A stretch of DNA of 64,000 nt from Labilibaculum sp. (GTDB lineage Bacteria > Bacteroidota > Bacteroidia > Bacteroidales > Marinifilaceae). The notes under the pieces are model-generated. The model was given only the letters and a program-made list of their open reading frames with translations, was not told the origin of the DNA and did no database searches. Shown here one piece after another: positions 52,906 to 61,190 of this stretch. The stretch spans positions 2,542,001-2,606,000 of the forward strand of contig NZ_OY761461.1 in NCBI RefSeq assembly GCF_963664555.1, given 5' to 3'. Numbering within the stretch: the first letter of the stretch is position 1; each line of letters begins with the position of its first letter. The position numbers were made by a program, and so were the translations under genes.

Positions 52906-54912
52906 ATGTACTACAAAAGACTATTAATAGCGAATCGTGGCGAAATTGCCTTAAGAATCATGCGAACAGCAAGAGAATTAGGCATTCATACTATTGCGCT
53001 ATATACTGAAATCGATCGGCAGGCAGAGCATGTTTTGCAGGCCGACGAGGCATATCCTTTAAGGGGAAATAATTTACAGGAAACATACCTGAATTTAAAT
53101 CAGATTGTTGAAATTGCACAAAGAGCAAAGGCAGATGCTATTCATCCGGGGTACGGATTTTTAGCCGAGAATGCTGTTTTTTCACAATTATGCATCGATA
53201 ATGGAATCGATTTTGTGGGGCCTGATGCTCATGCTATCCTGTTAATGGGAAATAAGGTGAATGCACGGGAATTTGCCAAATCCATTGGTGTTCCGGTTTT
53301 GGAAGGTGTTGTTGGAGACTCCGTGAGATTGATAGAGGAAGCGGAAAAAATGCAGTTCCCTCTTTTGATTAAAGCTGCCTCTGGTGGTGGTGGCAAGGGA
53401 ATGCGGATCGTTTATAAAAAAGAAGAACTGTCAGCTGCTTTGGAGTCAACATCGCGCGAAGCTGCAAGCTATTTTGGCGATGGCACCGTTTTAATCGAAA
53501 GATACATACAAAATCCCCGACATATCGAAGTTCAGATTTTAGCTGACCAACATGGGAATGTAGTGCATTTATTTGAGCGTGAATGCTCGATACAGCGACG
53601 CTTTCAAAAGGTGATTGAGGAAGCTCCTTCGCCAACATTAACGCCTGAATTGAGGAAGGAAATGGGCAATATGGCTGTTTTTCTGGCTCAGGAAATGAAT
53701 TACACCAATGCAGGAACAATTGAGTTTTTGGTAGATGAAGACTTGAATTACTATTTTCTGGAGATGAACACCAGAATTCAGGTGGAACATCCGGTAACAG
53801 AAATGATTACAGGAATTGATTTGGTGGAAAAGCAGTTGTCGATAGCTTCGGGGCGAAAACTGAAGTTGAGGCAAGAAGATATTCACATGAAGGGACATGC
53901 CATTGAAGCCAGAATTTATGCTGAAGATCCTGAAAAGGAGTTTATTCCATCGCCGGGTGAAATCAGTTTTTACAAAGCCCCCAAATTGTTCGATGGGCGA
54001 TTACGTTTGGATTCAGCTGTAACGGGGCCATGCACAATTCATTCCGATTACGATCCAATGATTGCGAAGTTGGTTGTGTGGGATGAAAACAGGGATCTGG
54101 CCATTGAAGGATTGCATCACGCCTTGCACAGTTATGAAATACATGGAATCAAGAATAACATCATGTACTTGCATACTTTACTGAATACTGATCATTTCAG
54201 ACAAAATAAAATCTCAACACATTTTTGTCAGAATCATAATGATACGTTGATGCGAAAAATGCAGGAAGATAAACTTGAAATTCCTGCAGCTCTTTTCCAA
54301 ATCAGTTTTGCTTTGTTCGAATTAAAAAGAGATAAGGCCAATTCAATTTGGGAAGAAATTGGCTATTGGAGACAGCAGGGAACAAAACTTAGAATTGTAG
54401 ATGAGGAAGTACTTGATATTGAAATCATCAGTAAAAATCCATATGATATAAAAATAAATGATGCATGCTATACTGTTGAAAATGTGAATATTGACAGATG
54501 CCATCTGATGCTGGAGTTTAATAGTGTCAGATATCTGTTCTATCAATCTAAAAATACAGAAGGAAAGAGTTTTGTGAGTTGTCAGGGGATTGTTCGTGAA
54601 CTGATGAGATGGTCGGAGATGCAATCCAATATAGGATATATTGGGTTTACTGACCTGAAGGAAAGTGATGGAAGGATTTTATCGCCAATGCCTGGCAGAG
54701 TTGTTAAAATTGAAGTCAAAACAGGTCAAATTGTTGCTAAAGGTGATGTATTGATTATAGTTGAAGCTATGAAGATGGAGAACAGTATTCTTGCACCTTT
54801 TGAAGGAATTGTTGAAGTTGTATTTGTTAGCGAGGGTGATCAGGTACAAAATAGAATGGAACTAATAATCCTGAAAAACATAAAAAGCAAACCCTCAGAT
54901 ATATCAAGCTAA
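52906..54912 (+). CDS. mccA: Methylcrotonyl-CoA carboxylase, biotin carboxylase/BCCP subunit
   Basis: 668 aa. N-terminal biotin carboxylase with RGEIALRIMRTARELGI, the ATP-grasp glycine loop KAASGGGGKGMRIV, ERECSIQRRFQKVIEEAPSP and NTRIQVEHPVTE. The C-terminal biotinyl domain has EAMKMENS with the biotinylated Lys623. The complete alpha chain carboxylates its own biotin with bicarbonate and ATP, then delivers it to MccB. Separated from mccB by the hydratase gene, an order common in Bacteroidota and Pseudomonas liu operons. Confidence 0.94.
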   Translation: MYYKRLLIANRGEIALRIMRTARELGIHTIALYTEIDRQAEHVLQADEAYPLRGNNLQETYLNLNQIVEIAQRAKADAIHPGYGFLAENAVFSQLCIDNGIDFVGPDAHAILLMGNKVNAREFAKSIGVPVLEGVVGDSVRLIEEAEKMQFPLLIKAASGGGGKGMRIVYKKEELSAALESTSREAASYFGDGTVLIERYIQNPRHIEVQILADQHGNVVHLFERECSIQRRFQKVIEEAPSPTLTPELRKEMGNMAVFLAQEMNYTNAGTIEFLVDEDLNYYFLEMNTRIQVEHPVTEMITGIDLVEKQLSIASGRKLKLRQEDIHMKGHAIEARIYAEDPEKEFIPSPGEISFYKAPKLFDGRLRLDSAVTGPCTIHSDYDPMIAKLVVWDENRDLAIEGLHHALHSYEIHGIKNNIMYLHTLLNTDHFRQNKISTHFCQNHNDTLMRKMQEDKLEIPAALFQISFALFELKRDKANSIWEEIGYWRQQGTKLRIVDEEVLDIEIISKNPYDIKINDACYTVENVNIDRCHLMLEFNSVRYLFYQSKNTEGKSFVSCQGIVRELMRWSEMQSNIGYIGFTDLKESDGRILSPMPGRVVKIEVKTGQIVAKGDVLIIVEAMKMENSILAPFEGIVEVVFVSEGDQVQNRMELIILKNIKSKPSDISS

Positions 54913-54961
54913 AGAAAAAAAGGGTGTACGATTGAAACATGATAATTAATACTTTGAAAAT

Positions 54962-56767
54962 ATGAAAGACAAAATCAGAATTGCAAATGCCGGTGGTTTT
55001 TGGGGTGATGACCTTGGTGTACTTCGAAGACAGTTGGAAGGTGGAGATGTGGATTACATATCTTCTGATTTTTTAGCAGAAGTAACGATGAGTATTCTTC
55101 GTAAACAACAGTTAAAAAACGAATCTTTAGGCTATGTTACTGATTTTGTGGATCAGATTGTAGATGTGGCTGATTTGATGAAAGAGAAAGGTGTTAGAAT
55201 GATTACAAATGCCGGAGGCATTAATCCGATAGGTTGTGCCCGTAAAATTCTCACGGAACTCAAAAAGAAAGGGATTTCAATTAAAATAGCAGTAGTTGAA
55301 GGTGATAATATCATTGAACGGATAGATGAGTTTTATCCTTCTAAAGCTAATTTTAAGAACATGGATACCGGAGATGAGTTTAAGGATATCTTAGAAAACA
55401 TACAAAGTGCGAATATTTATTTGGGTGTGCCACCTTTATTAAAAGCTTTGGAAAGCGGAGCTGATTTAATATTGGCAGGCCGTGTAACCGATACTTCGGT
55501 AACCATGGCGCCAATGATCTATGAATTGGGCTGGAAACTGGATGATTGGGATAAATTGGCTGCAGGTTTGGTTGCCGGTCATATTATTGAATGTGGAGCT
55601 CAGTCAACAGGTGGTAATTTTACCGATTGGCAAAAAGTGAAGCGCTGGGATAATATGGGATATCCGATTGTTGAAATGAAGCAAAATGGTGAATTTACGG
55701 TATATAAACATGAGAACACGGGAGGTTTAATCAGTATTGACACCATTCGCGAGCAATTGGTATACGAAATGGGCAATCCGGCCCAATATATCAGTCCCGA
55801 TGTTGTAGCCGATTTTAGTCAGTTGGAGTTAGAACAGCTTGGCGAGAATAGGGTATTAGTGAAGAATGCAAAGGGTCATCCATCTACACCATATCTGAAA
55901 GTGTCCATGGCATATGAAGATGGATACAAAGCAACAAGTTCTATTGTAATTAGTGGTGGAAAAGTTTTGAACAAAGCACAAGAGTTTGAAAAAATATTTT
56001 GGGAGCGTTTAAAACATACTTATTTAAAGAAAAACACTGAATTTGTGGGATACAATGCCTGTCACCAACATTTGGCTGAGGATATTGATCCCAATGAAAT
56101 ATTACTTCGATTATCTGTTTACGATAACGATGTTTCAAAAATCAAAGACTTTTCGATGAGTATTGCACCATTAATTTTGAGCGGACCTCCGGGAGTTGCC
56201 GTAACAGGTGGCAGGGCAAGAATGCAGCAGGTAATTACGTATTGGCCTACTTTAATCCCAAAAACTTGTATCTCATCAATTGTATATGTTTTAAATGAAG
56301 ATGGAGAAATTAAAGAAACATCAGAAATACCTTCTGTTTTAGGAAATGAACAGGAATTAGTAACTGCACAATCATCGGATTTTTATCATGACAATGTAAA
56401 AAAGAAGAAAGCTGAAAAAATGTGTGCTGTCCCATTCAGGGAAATTTGTTTGGCCCGTTCAGGAGATAAAGGAGATACTGTAAATATTGGAGTATTGGCT
56501 CGATCGAAAGCAGTATATGAATTCTTAAAAGCAGAATTAACTTCGGAAAGAATTGCCGATATGTTTTTCGGCTTATCAAAAGGAAAAGTTACAAGATTCG
56601 AAATTGACAATTTAATGGCTTTGAATTTTCTGTTGGAGGAAGCTTTGGATGGTGGTGGAACAAAATCATTAATGATTGATGCTCAGGGTAAAACATTTGC
56701 ATCAGCACTTTTGAATCAAGAAATTGTGGTTCCTGAAGATGTTTTAGGCTCGATATTCTCTGATTAA
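54962..56767 (+). CDS. AtuA-family protein (DUF1446)
   Basis: 601 aa. The N-terminal DUF1446 part begins RIANAGGFWGDDLGVLRRQLEGG (shown in the first 30 residues) with TNAGGINPIGCARKI, LILAGRVTDTSVTMAPM and HIIECGAQSTGGNFTDW. The C-terminal part (about 485-601) has REICLARSGDKGDTVNIGV. AtuA proteins are needed for acyclic terpene utilisation and occur with MCC-like genes; their reaction is not settled. Here it sits inside a leucine/isovalerate set, so it may serve isovaleryl-type or citronellyl-type acyl-CoAs. It is well placed to connect with isoprenoid breakdown, but there is no direct evidence. Confidence 0.88.
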   Translation: MKDKIRIANAGGFWGDDLGVLRRQLEGGDVDYISSDFLAEVTMSILRKQQLKNESLGYVTDFVDQIVDVADLMKEKGVRMITNAGGINPIGCARKILTELKKKGISIKIAVVEGDNIIERIDEFYPSKANFKNMDTGDEFKDILENIQSANIYLGVPPLLKALESGADLILAGRVTDTSVTMAPMIYELGWKLDDWDKLAAGLVAGHIIECGAQSTGGNFTDWQKVKRWDNMGYPIVEMKQNGEFTVYKHENTGGLISIDTIREQLVYEMGNPAQYISPDVVADFSQLELEQLGENRVLVKNAKGHPSTPYLKVSMAYEDGYKATSSIVISGGKVLNKAQEFEKIFWERLKHTYLKKNTEFVGYNACHQHLAEDIDPNEILLRLSVYDNDVSKIKDFSMSIAPLILSGPPGVAVTGGRARMQQVITYWPTLIPKTCISSIVYVLNEDGEIKETSEIPSVLGNEQELVTAQSSDFYHDNVKKKKAEKMCAVPFREICLARSGDKGDTVNIGVLARSKAVYEFLKAELTSERIADMFFGLSKGKVTRFEIDNLMALNFLLEEALDGGGTKSLMIDAQGKTFASALLNQEIVVPEDVLGSIFSD

Positions 56768-56907
56768 TTCACAAAATAAATACGAGATAGGATTTGTGAA
56801 ATCATTGATAGTTGCTAACTTAATATTTATGAATGGGGAAGTTTAAAGATTGAAGTGACAGGATTTATTCCTCATTCCGGCATTATTAATTACTAATTGA
56901 AATATAT

Positions 56908-58053
56908 ATGTTTCCATATTTGAATGATGAACATGATACGATAAGAAAGGCCGTTCGTGATTTTGCAGAGCGGGATATAAAACCATTGGTTCAGGAATTG
57001 GATGAGAAAGAGGAGTTTTCAATTGAATTGACTCGAAAAATGGGAGAAATGGGATTATTTGGCATGACACTTCCTGAAAAGTATGGCGGACATAAAACCG
57101 ATTATTTATCTTATATAATTGCTGTTGAGGAGATTGCACGGGTGGATGGCTCGCACGCAGCAACACTTGCAGCTCACAATTCGCTTGGAATAGGGCCGTT
57201 GTATGAATTTGGCAGTGAAGAGCAAAAATTAAAATACTTGCCTGGACTTTGTTCCGGAAAAGAGTTGTGGGCCTTTGGATTGACTGAACCTGAGGCTGGT
57301 TCAGATTCCCGGGGATCAAAAACATTTGCTAAAGACAATGAAAATAACTGGGAGATTAACGGATCGAAAATCTTCATTACAAATGGATCAACTCCTTTGT
57401 GTTCGGGGGTTACAGTTCAGGCTGTAACAGCAATAAACGGTAAGGATAAAGAATTTACCACCTTTATTGTTGAAAAAGGAACACCGGGTTGGAAATCAAA
57501 AGCCATGCATGGCAAAATGATGTGGAGGGCTTCAGATACTTCGGAAATGTTCTTTGATTCTTGCTGCATACCAAAAGAAAATATGTTGGGCGAACGTGGT
57601 ATGGGATCTAAGGTGATGTTAAAAACTTTGGATTCAGGAAGATTATCGATTGCAGCCATGGGACTCGGATGTGCTCAGGGCGCATATGAATTGGCTCTGG
57701 CTTATGCTAAAGAGAGAAAACAATTTGGAAAAGCATTGTCTAAATTTCAGGCTGTTTCGTTTAAATTAGCTGATATGGCTTTGAAAATTGAGTTAGCAAG
57801 AAACCTGTTGTATAAAGCATGCTGGTTGAAAGATACAGGGAAAGAATATGGAAAAGAGGCTGCTATGGCTAAATTGTATTGTTCAGAAATTGCAAAGGAA
57901 GTTGCCGACGAAGCTGTTCAAATTCACGGTGGATATGGTTTGATGAAAGAATATCCGGTAGAACGGTTTTATCGTGATCAACGTCTTCTTCAAATTGGAG
58001 AAGGAACATCTGAAATTCAAAGATTGGTCATTTCAAGATATATTGGATGTTGA
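56908..58053 (+). CDS. Acyl-CoA dehydrogenase (isovaleryl/short branched-chain by context)
   Basis: 381 aa. FAD-binding segment AFGLTEPEAGSDSRGSKTFA and a C-terminal QIGEGTSEIQRLVISRYIG are intact. Classical isovaleryl-CoA dehydrogenases have a small residue where this protein has Glu (GEGTSEI) and use a different Glu. So the catalytic geometry looks like the short-chain type, though the gene order (MCC, hydratase, AtuA) suggests isovaleryl-CoA. Substrate is therefore open between isovaleryl-, isobutyryl- and 2-methylbutyryl-CoA. It delivers electrons to EtfAB. Confidence 0.88.
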   Translation: MFPYLNDEHDTIRKAVRDFAERDIKPLVQELDEKEEFSIELTRKMGEMGLFGMTLPEKYGGHKTDYLSYIIAVEEIARVDGSHAATLAAHNSLGIGPLYEFGSEEQKLKYLPGLCSGKELWAFGLTEPEAGSDSRGSKTFAKDNENNWEINGSKIFITNGSTPLCSGVTVQAVTAINGKDKEFTTFIVEKGTPGWKSKAMHGKMMWRASDTSEMFFDSCCIPKENMLGERGMGSKVMLKTLDSGRLSIAAMGLGCAQGAYELALAYAKERKQFGKALSKFQAVSFKLADMALKIELARNLLYKACWLKDTGKEYGKEAAMAKLYCSEIAKEVADEAVQIHGGYGLMKEYPVERFYRDQRLLQIGEGTSEIQRLVISRYIGC

Positions 58054-58156
58054 GATGTATCACAATAGAATGTATGGAAAATAAATAAAAGTATAAGACA
58101 AACGGAAGAGACTGTTGTTTCTAATTTTAAGTTATATAACTACAAACACTAACACT

Positions 58157-59233
58157 ATGAGTAGAGAACTGATACTTGCTTTAAATCCGCGAATGCAATT
58201 TACACGAATAGCAGTTTATCGGATGAACTCTCCGGTTTTTTTAAAGAAAATTAACCATAAGCCAGAGGAGATTGATGATTTTAAATGTTTTTGCGATCAA
58301 ACAAAATTTCGGGCAAAAGTGATTATGGATGAGTTAAAGGCCAATGATATTGCTATTGATGAAATAAAAATTATTATTGGCAGAGGAGGACTTATCAAGC
58401 CGGTAAAATCTGGTGTTTATCGCGTTAATGAGGCCATGATTAAAGACCTCTCGAATTGTGAGTTTGGCAATGATGTTGTGAATCTTAGTGGATTACTCGC
58501 CTATACGATTTCAGAACAAATTGATGGTGCAGAAGCCTTTGTTGCCGACCCTGTTGTGGTTGATGAATTGGAAGATATAGCAAGAATAACAGGTCGTCCT
58601 GAGTTTAAAAAGCGTTCTATTTTTCATGCATTGGATCAGAAAACAAGTGCAAGAAGGTATGCTAAGAGCATTTATAAAAAATATGAAGAATTGAATCTGA
58701 TAATTGCTCACTTAGGTGGAGGAATAAGCATTGGAGCTCATAAAAAGGGGAGAGTAATAGATTCAAATCAGGCATACGATGGTGATGGGCCGTTTTCACC
58801 GATTAGAAGTGGAAGTTTGCCAATGGGAGAGATGATTCAAATGTGCTTTTCAGGAAAATATACTCAGGAAGAGATGATGAAAATGCAGACAGGTGAAGGT
58901 GGTTTGTATGCTTATTTTAAAACTTACAGTGGATTTGATGTTTGTAAAATGAGGGATGCAGGTGATTCTAAAGCTACAGAGGTGTTATCAGCAATGGCTT
59001 ATCAAGTTGCTAAGTCAATAGGTTCAATGTATCCTGTATTTGGTGATGAAGCTGTTGATGCGATTATTATTACAGGTGGTTTGGCTAAAGATGAAAGATT
59101 AGTGAAAGAAATAAGAACAAGGGTTGAAAAAATTGCTCCCGTTACTATTTATCCCGGAGCAGAAGTACTGAGTGCTCTTAGTGATTATGGTAGAATGATT
59201 TTACGAAATGAGACAGAAATATTAGATTACTAG
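58157..59233 (+). CDS. buk: Butyrate kinase-family protein with degenerate phosphate loop
   Basis: 358 aa from ATG at 58157, the normal family length; an upstream ATG at 58115 adds 14 unrelated residues. Family segments IGRGGLIKPVKSGVYRVNEAM, HLGGGISIGAHKKGRVID and DGDGPFSPIRSGSLP are clear. The N-terminal phosphate-binding loop, usually NPGSTSTK, reads NPRMQFTR: the glycine, both serines and the lysine are replaced. The usual reaction is ATP formation from butyryl- or branched acyl-phosphate. The altered loop makes normal kinase activity doubtful. No phosphotransbutyrylase gene is next to it. It ends the acyl-CoA block and is followed by a terminator. Confidence 0.82.
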   Translation: MSRELILALNPRMQFTRIAVYRMNSPVFLKKINHKPEEIDDFKCFCDQTKFRAKVIMDELKANDIAIDEIKIIIGRGGLIKPVKSGVYRVNEAMIKDLSNCEFGNDVVNLSGLLAYTISEQIDGAEAFVADPVVVDELEDIARITGRPEFKKRSIFHALDQKTSARRYAKSIYKKYEELNLIIAHLGGGISIGAHKKGRVIDSNQAYDGDGPFSPIRSGSLPMGEMIQMCFSGKYTQEEMMKMQTGEGGLYAYFKTYSGFDVCKMRDAGDSKATEVLSAMAYQVAKSIGSMYPVFGDEAVDAIIITGGLAKDERLVKEIRTRVEKIAPVTIYPGAEVLSALSDYGRMILRNETEILDY

Positions 59234-59260
59234 AAGAATTTATTTTAATTTATAATCAAT

Positions 59261-59287
59261 AAAAATCAGCTTTGGCTGATTTTTTTA
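59261..59287 (+). terminator. Terminator ending the acyl-CoA block
   Basis: Stem aaaatcagc (59262-59270) / gctgatttt (59275-59283), loop tttg, followed by T-run. Confidence 0.88.
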
Positions 59288-59579
59288 TGCTTCAAACGAA
59301 ATTCAATCCTAGTTTTTGTTCAATTGCATACTATTAATAACCAGATAGCTAGAGTGTTGAATGTTTGACCGACAAAAATCGCCCATTAAATGATAAATGT
59401 CGATTTAAAAACCAAATTCCTCGTTTTTTAAACAAAACAAACCTCTTTCTTGTAGTTTATAAATCTCGCCAGCCATTTATTGATAAGGCATTTGCATTCA
59501 TATATATTTAAAAAGTATAAGGAGATGCACTCTTTGTGCCAAAAAAGGAACTACTAAATTTAATCTTATATTTTTTATT
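59288..59579. other. AT-rich spacer upstream of cytochrome gene
   Basis: No gene. Probably holds the promoter of the cytochrome gene. I see no exact TAnnTTTG box and no repeat. Confidence 0.4.
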
Positions 59580-60638
59580 ATGAAAAAAACTCGCTTATTT
59601 TTTCAATTTGTAGGAATTGGTGTTTTCACCATTTCTCTGTTAATAGCTGGTTGTACAAAGGAAGGACCTATGGGACCTGCTGGTGCTGACGGAACTAATG
59701 GAACCAATGGAACTGATGGAAATTCAACATGTTTAGATTGTCATGCTACAGAAGTTAAATCTAATATTGAGGCTCAATTTGCAATGTCCGTTCATAGCAG
59801 TGGTATCAATGCTGTTGATTATGCTGGGGGACGCGCTTCTTGTGCACAATGTCACTCTCATCAGGGGTTTGTCCAATTCGCTAATACAGGTGAAGTTGCT
59901 GGTAATATTAGCAATCCTACGGCATGGGAATGTGCAACATGTCATGGTTTGCATGAGTCGTTTGGAGGCAGCGATTATGCTTTAAGACTTAAAGATCCAG
60001 TACATCCAATATTTGATCCTAGTATTACTATGGATTTAAATGGAAACTCAAATTTATGTGCAAATTGTCATCAGTCAAGAAGAGCTGAGCCTATTTTTGA
60101 CGTGCCAGGAGAAACATATAAAATTACAAGTACTCATTACGGGCCTCATCATGGAGCACAGGCTAATGTAGTTGCTGGTGTTGGCTTTGCTGAAATTGAA
60201 GGTTCTGTAACTTATCCTGTGGCTGGATCTGCAACTCATTTAGCACAAGCTTCTTGTACCGGTTGTCATATGGCAGAATTTGATAATGATGAAGATCAAG
60301 GTGGACATACATATAATCCTTCTCTTTTAGCATGTAATACATGTCATGGTGTTGAAGAGGCAGATTTTAATTATGGAGGAGTACAATCAATTGTTGAAGG
60401 TCAACTTGAAACACTTAGAGACGAATTAATCCGTTTAGGTGTTGTGGTTTGGGTTGAAGCTGATGCAGCTTACGAACCAGTTGTTGGAACTTATCCTATG
60501 GTTCAGGCACGCGCATTCTTTAATTGGGCTGGATTAGAAGAAGATCGTAGTTTAGGAGTACACAATCCAAAATATGTGAAAGCTTTATTGCAAAATTCAA
60601 TTGAAGCATTAGAAGCAGAGCCAACTCCAGGTATCTAA
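59580..60638 (+). CDS. Hexaheme c-type cytochrome lipoprotein
   Basis: 352 aa. Signal peptide with lipobox LIAGC (Cys25). It is followed at once by seven collagen-like G-x-y triplets (GPMGPAGADGTNGTNGTDGN), a flexible spacer. Six CxxCH heme sites are present: CLDCH, CAQCH, CATCH, CANCH, CTGCH and CNTCH. Extra histidines (HHGAQ, HSHQG) may be distal ligands. It is expected on the outer membrane or cell surface and may move electrons across the periplasm or outward. The final about 90 residues lack heme sites. No terminal reductase is adjacent, so the acceptor is unknown. Confidence 0.9.
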   Translation: MKKTRLFFQFVGIGVFTISLLIAGCTKEGPMGPAGADGTNGTNGTDGNSTCLDCHATEVKSNIEAQFAMSVHSSGINAVDYAGGRASCAQCHSHQGFVQFANTGEVAGNISNPTAWECATCHGLHESFGGSDYALRLKDPVHPIFDPSITMDLNGNSNLCANCHQSRRAEPIFDVPGETYKITSTHYGPHHGAQANVVAGVGFAEIEGSVTYPVAGSATHLAQASCTGCHMAEFDNDEDQGGHTYNPSLLACNTCHGVEEADFNYGGVQSIVEGQLETLRDELIRLGVVVWVEADAAYEPVVGTYPMVQARAFFNWAGLEEDRSLGVHNPKYVKALLQNSIEALEAEPTPGI

Positions 60639-60664
60639 TTTGCTTACAATATTAATAATAAAAG

Positions 60665-60700
60665 AAGTTGCTCATCTGAAAAGATTGAGCAACTTTTTTA
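60665..60700 (+). terminator. Terminator after cytochrome gene
   Basis: Stem aagttgctca (60665-60674) / tgagcaactt (60686-60695) followed by TTTTT. Confidence 0.9.
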
Positions 60701-60782
60701 TGCAGCAAAAACGGTTGTAATTTAAGGAGAGATTTGCTCTGAAAGGATATTATAGACAAGAACCTAAATATAAAAGGGAAAT

Positions 60783-60811
60783 AAAAAAACCGGGAATACC
60801 CCGGTTTTTTT
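60783..60811. terminator. Bidirectional terminator between convergent genes
   Basis: A-tract-ccggg-aata-cccgg-T-tract: a short G+C stem flanked by A and T runs, so it can work for the minus-strand HMA gene (and the cytochrome side). Confidence 0.88.
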
Positions 60812-60840
60812 ATTTCTTAAATACTGCTATTATTAAGGTT

Positions 60841-61158
60841 TTATTTACTAGCTTCTTCTTTTACTTTAAATTTTAATTTTTCAAGAGCTTCTTTTAAATT
60901 TTTTTTATTGGTTACTTTGGTTTTATAGGTAACAGTCACTTGTTGCTTTTTGAAATCAATCTTTAAAGCTTTTACTCCTTTCTCATAAGGAATGTTTTTT
61001 TCAATTTTACTGGCACATCCCATACAATCCATTTCAACCTTGAAAATTACAGTATCAACTTTCTTCTCTTCTTTGCTATTTGCAAAAGTAGTACTTGTAA
61101 GCAAAACGAAACTTAAGGCCATTATGGATGTTCTAAGATTTCTTGTAATTTGTTTCAT
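60841..61158 (-). CDS. Periplasmic heavy-metal-associated (HMA) domain protein
   Basis: 105 aa. Signal peptide (about 1-26, ending TFANS) and one HMA domain with the metal-binding MDCMGCASKIEKNI motif (C-x2-C), then FKKQQVTVTYKTK. It is the size of CopZ/MerP-type metal carriers, but exported. It should bind a soft metal such as Cu(I), Ag or Hg. It lies 32 bp downstream of a TonB receptor in the same direction, so it probably receives or buffers the imported ion. Confidence 0.9.
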   Translation of the reverse strand: MKQITRNLRTSIMALSFVLLTSTTFANSKEEKKVDTVIFKVEMDCMGCASKIEKNIPYEKGVKALKIDFKKQQVTVTYKTKVTNKKNLKEALEKLKFKVKEEASK

Positions 61159-61190
61159 GTTTATTATTATTTGAACTGGTAAATATTTCT

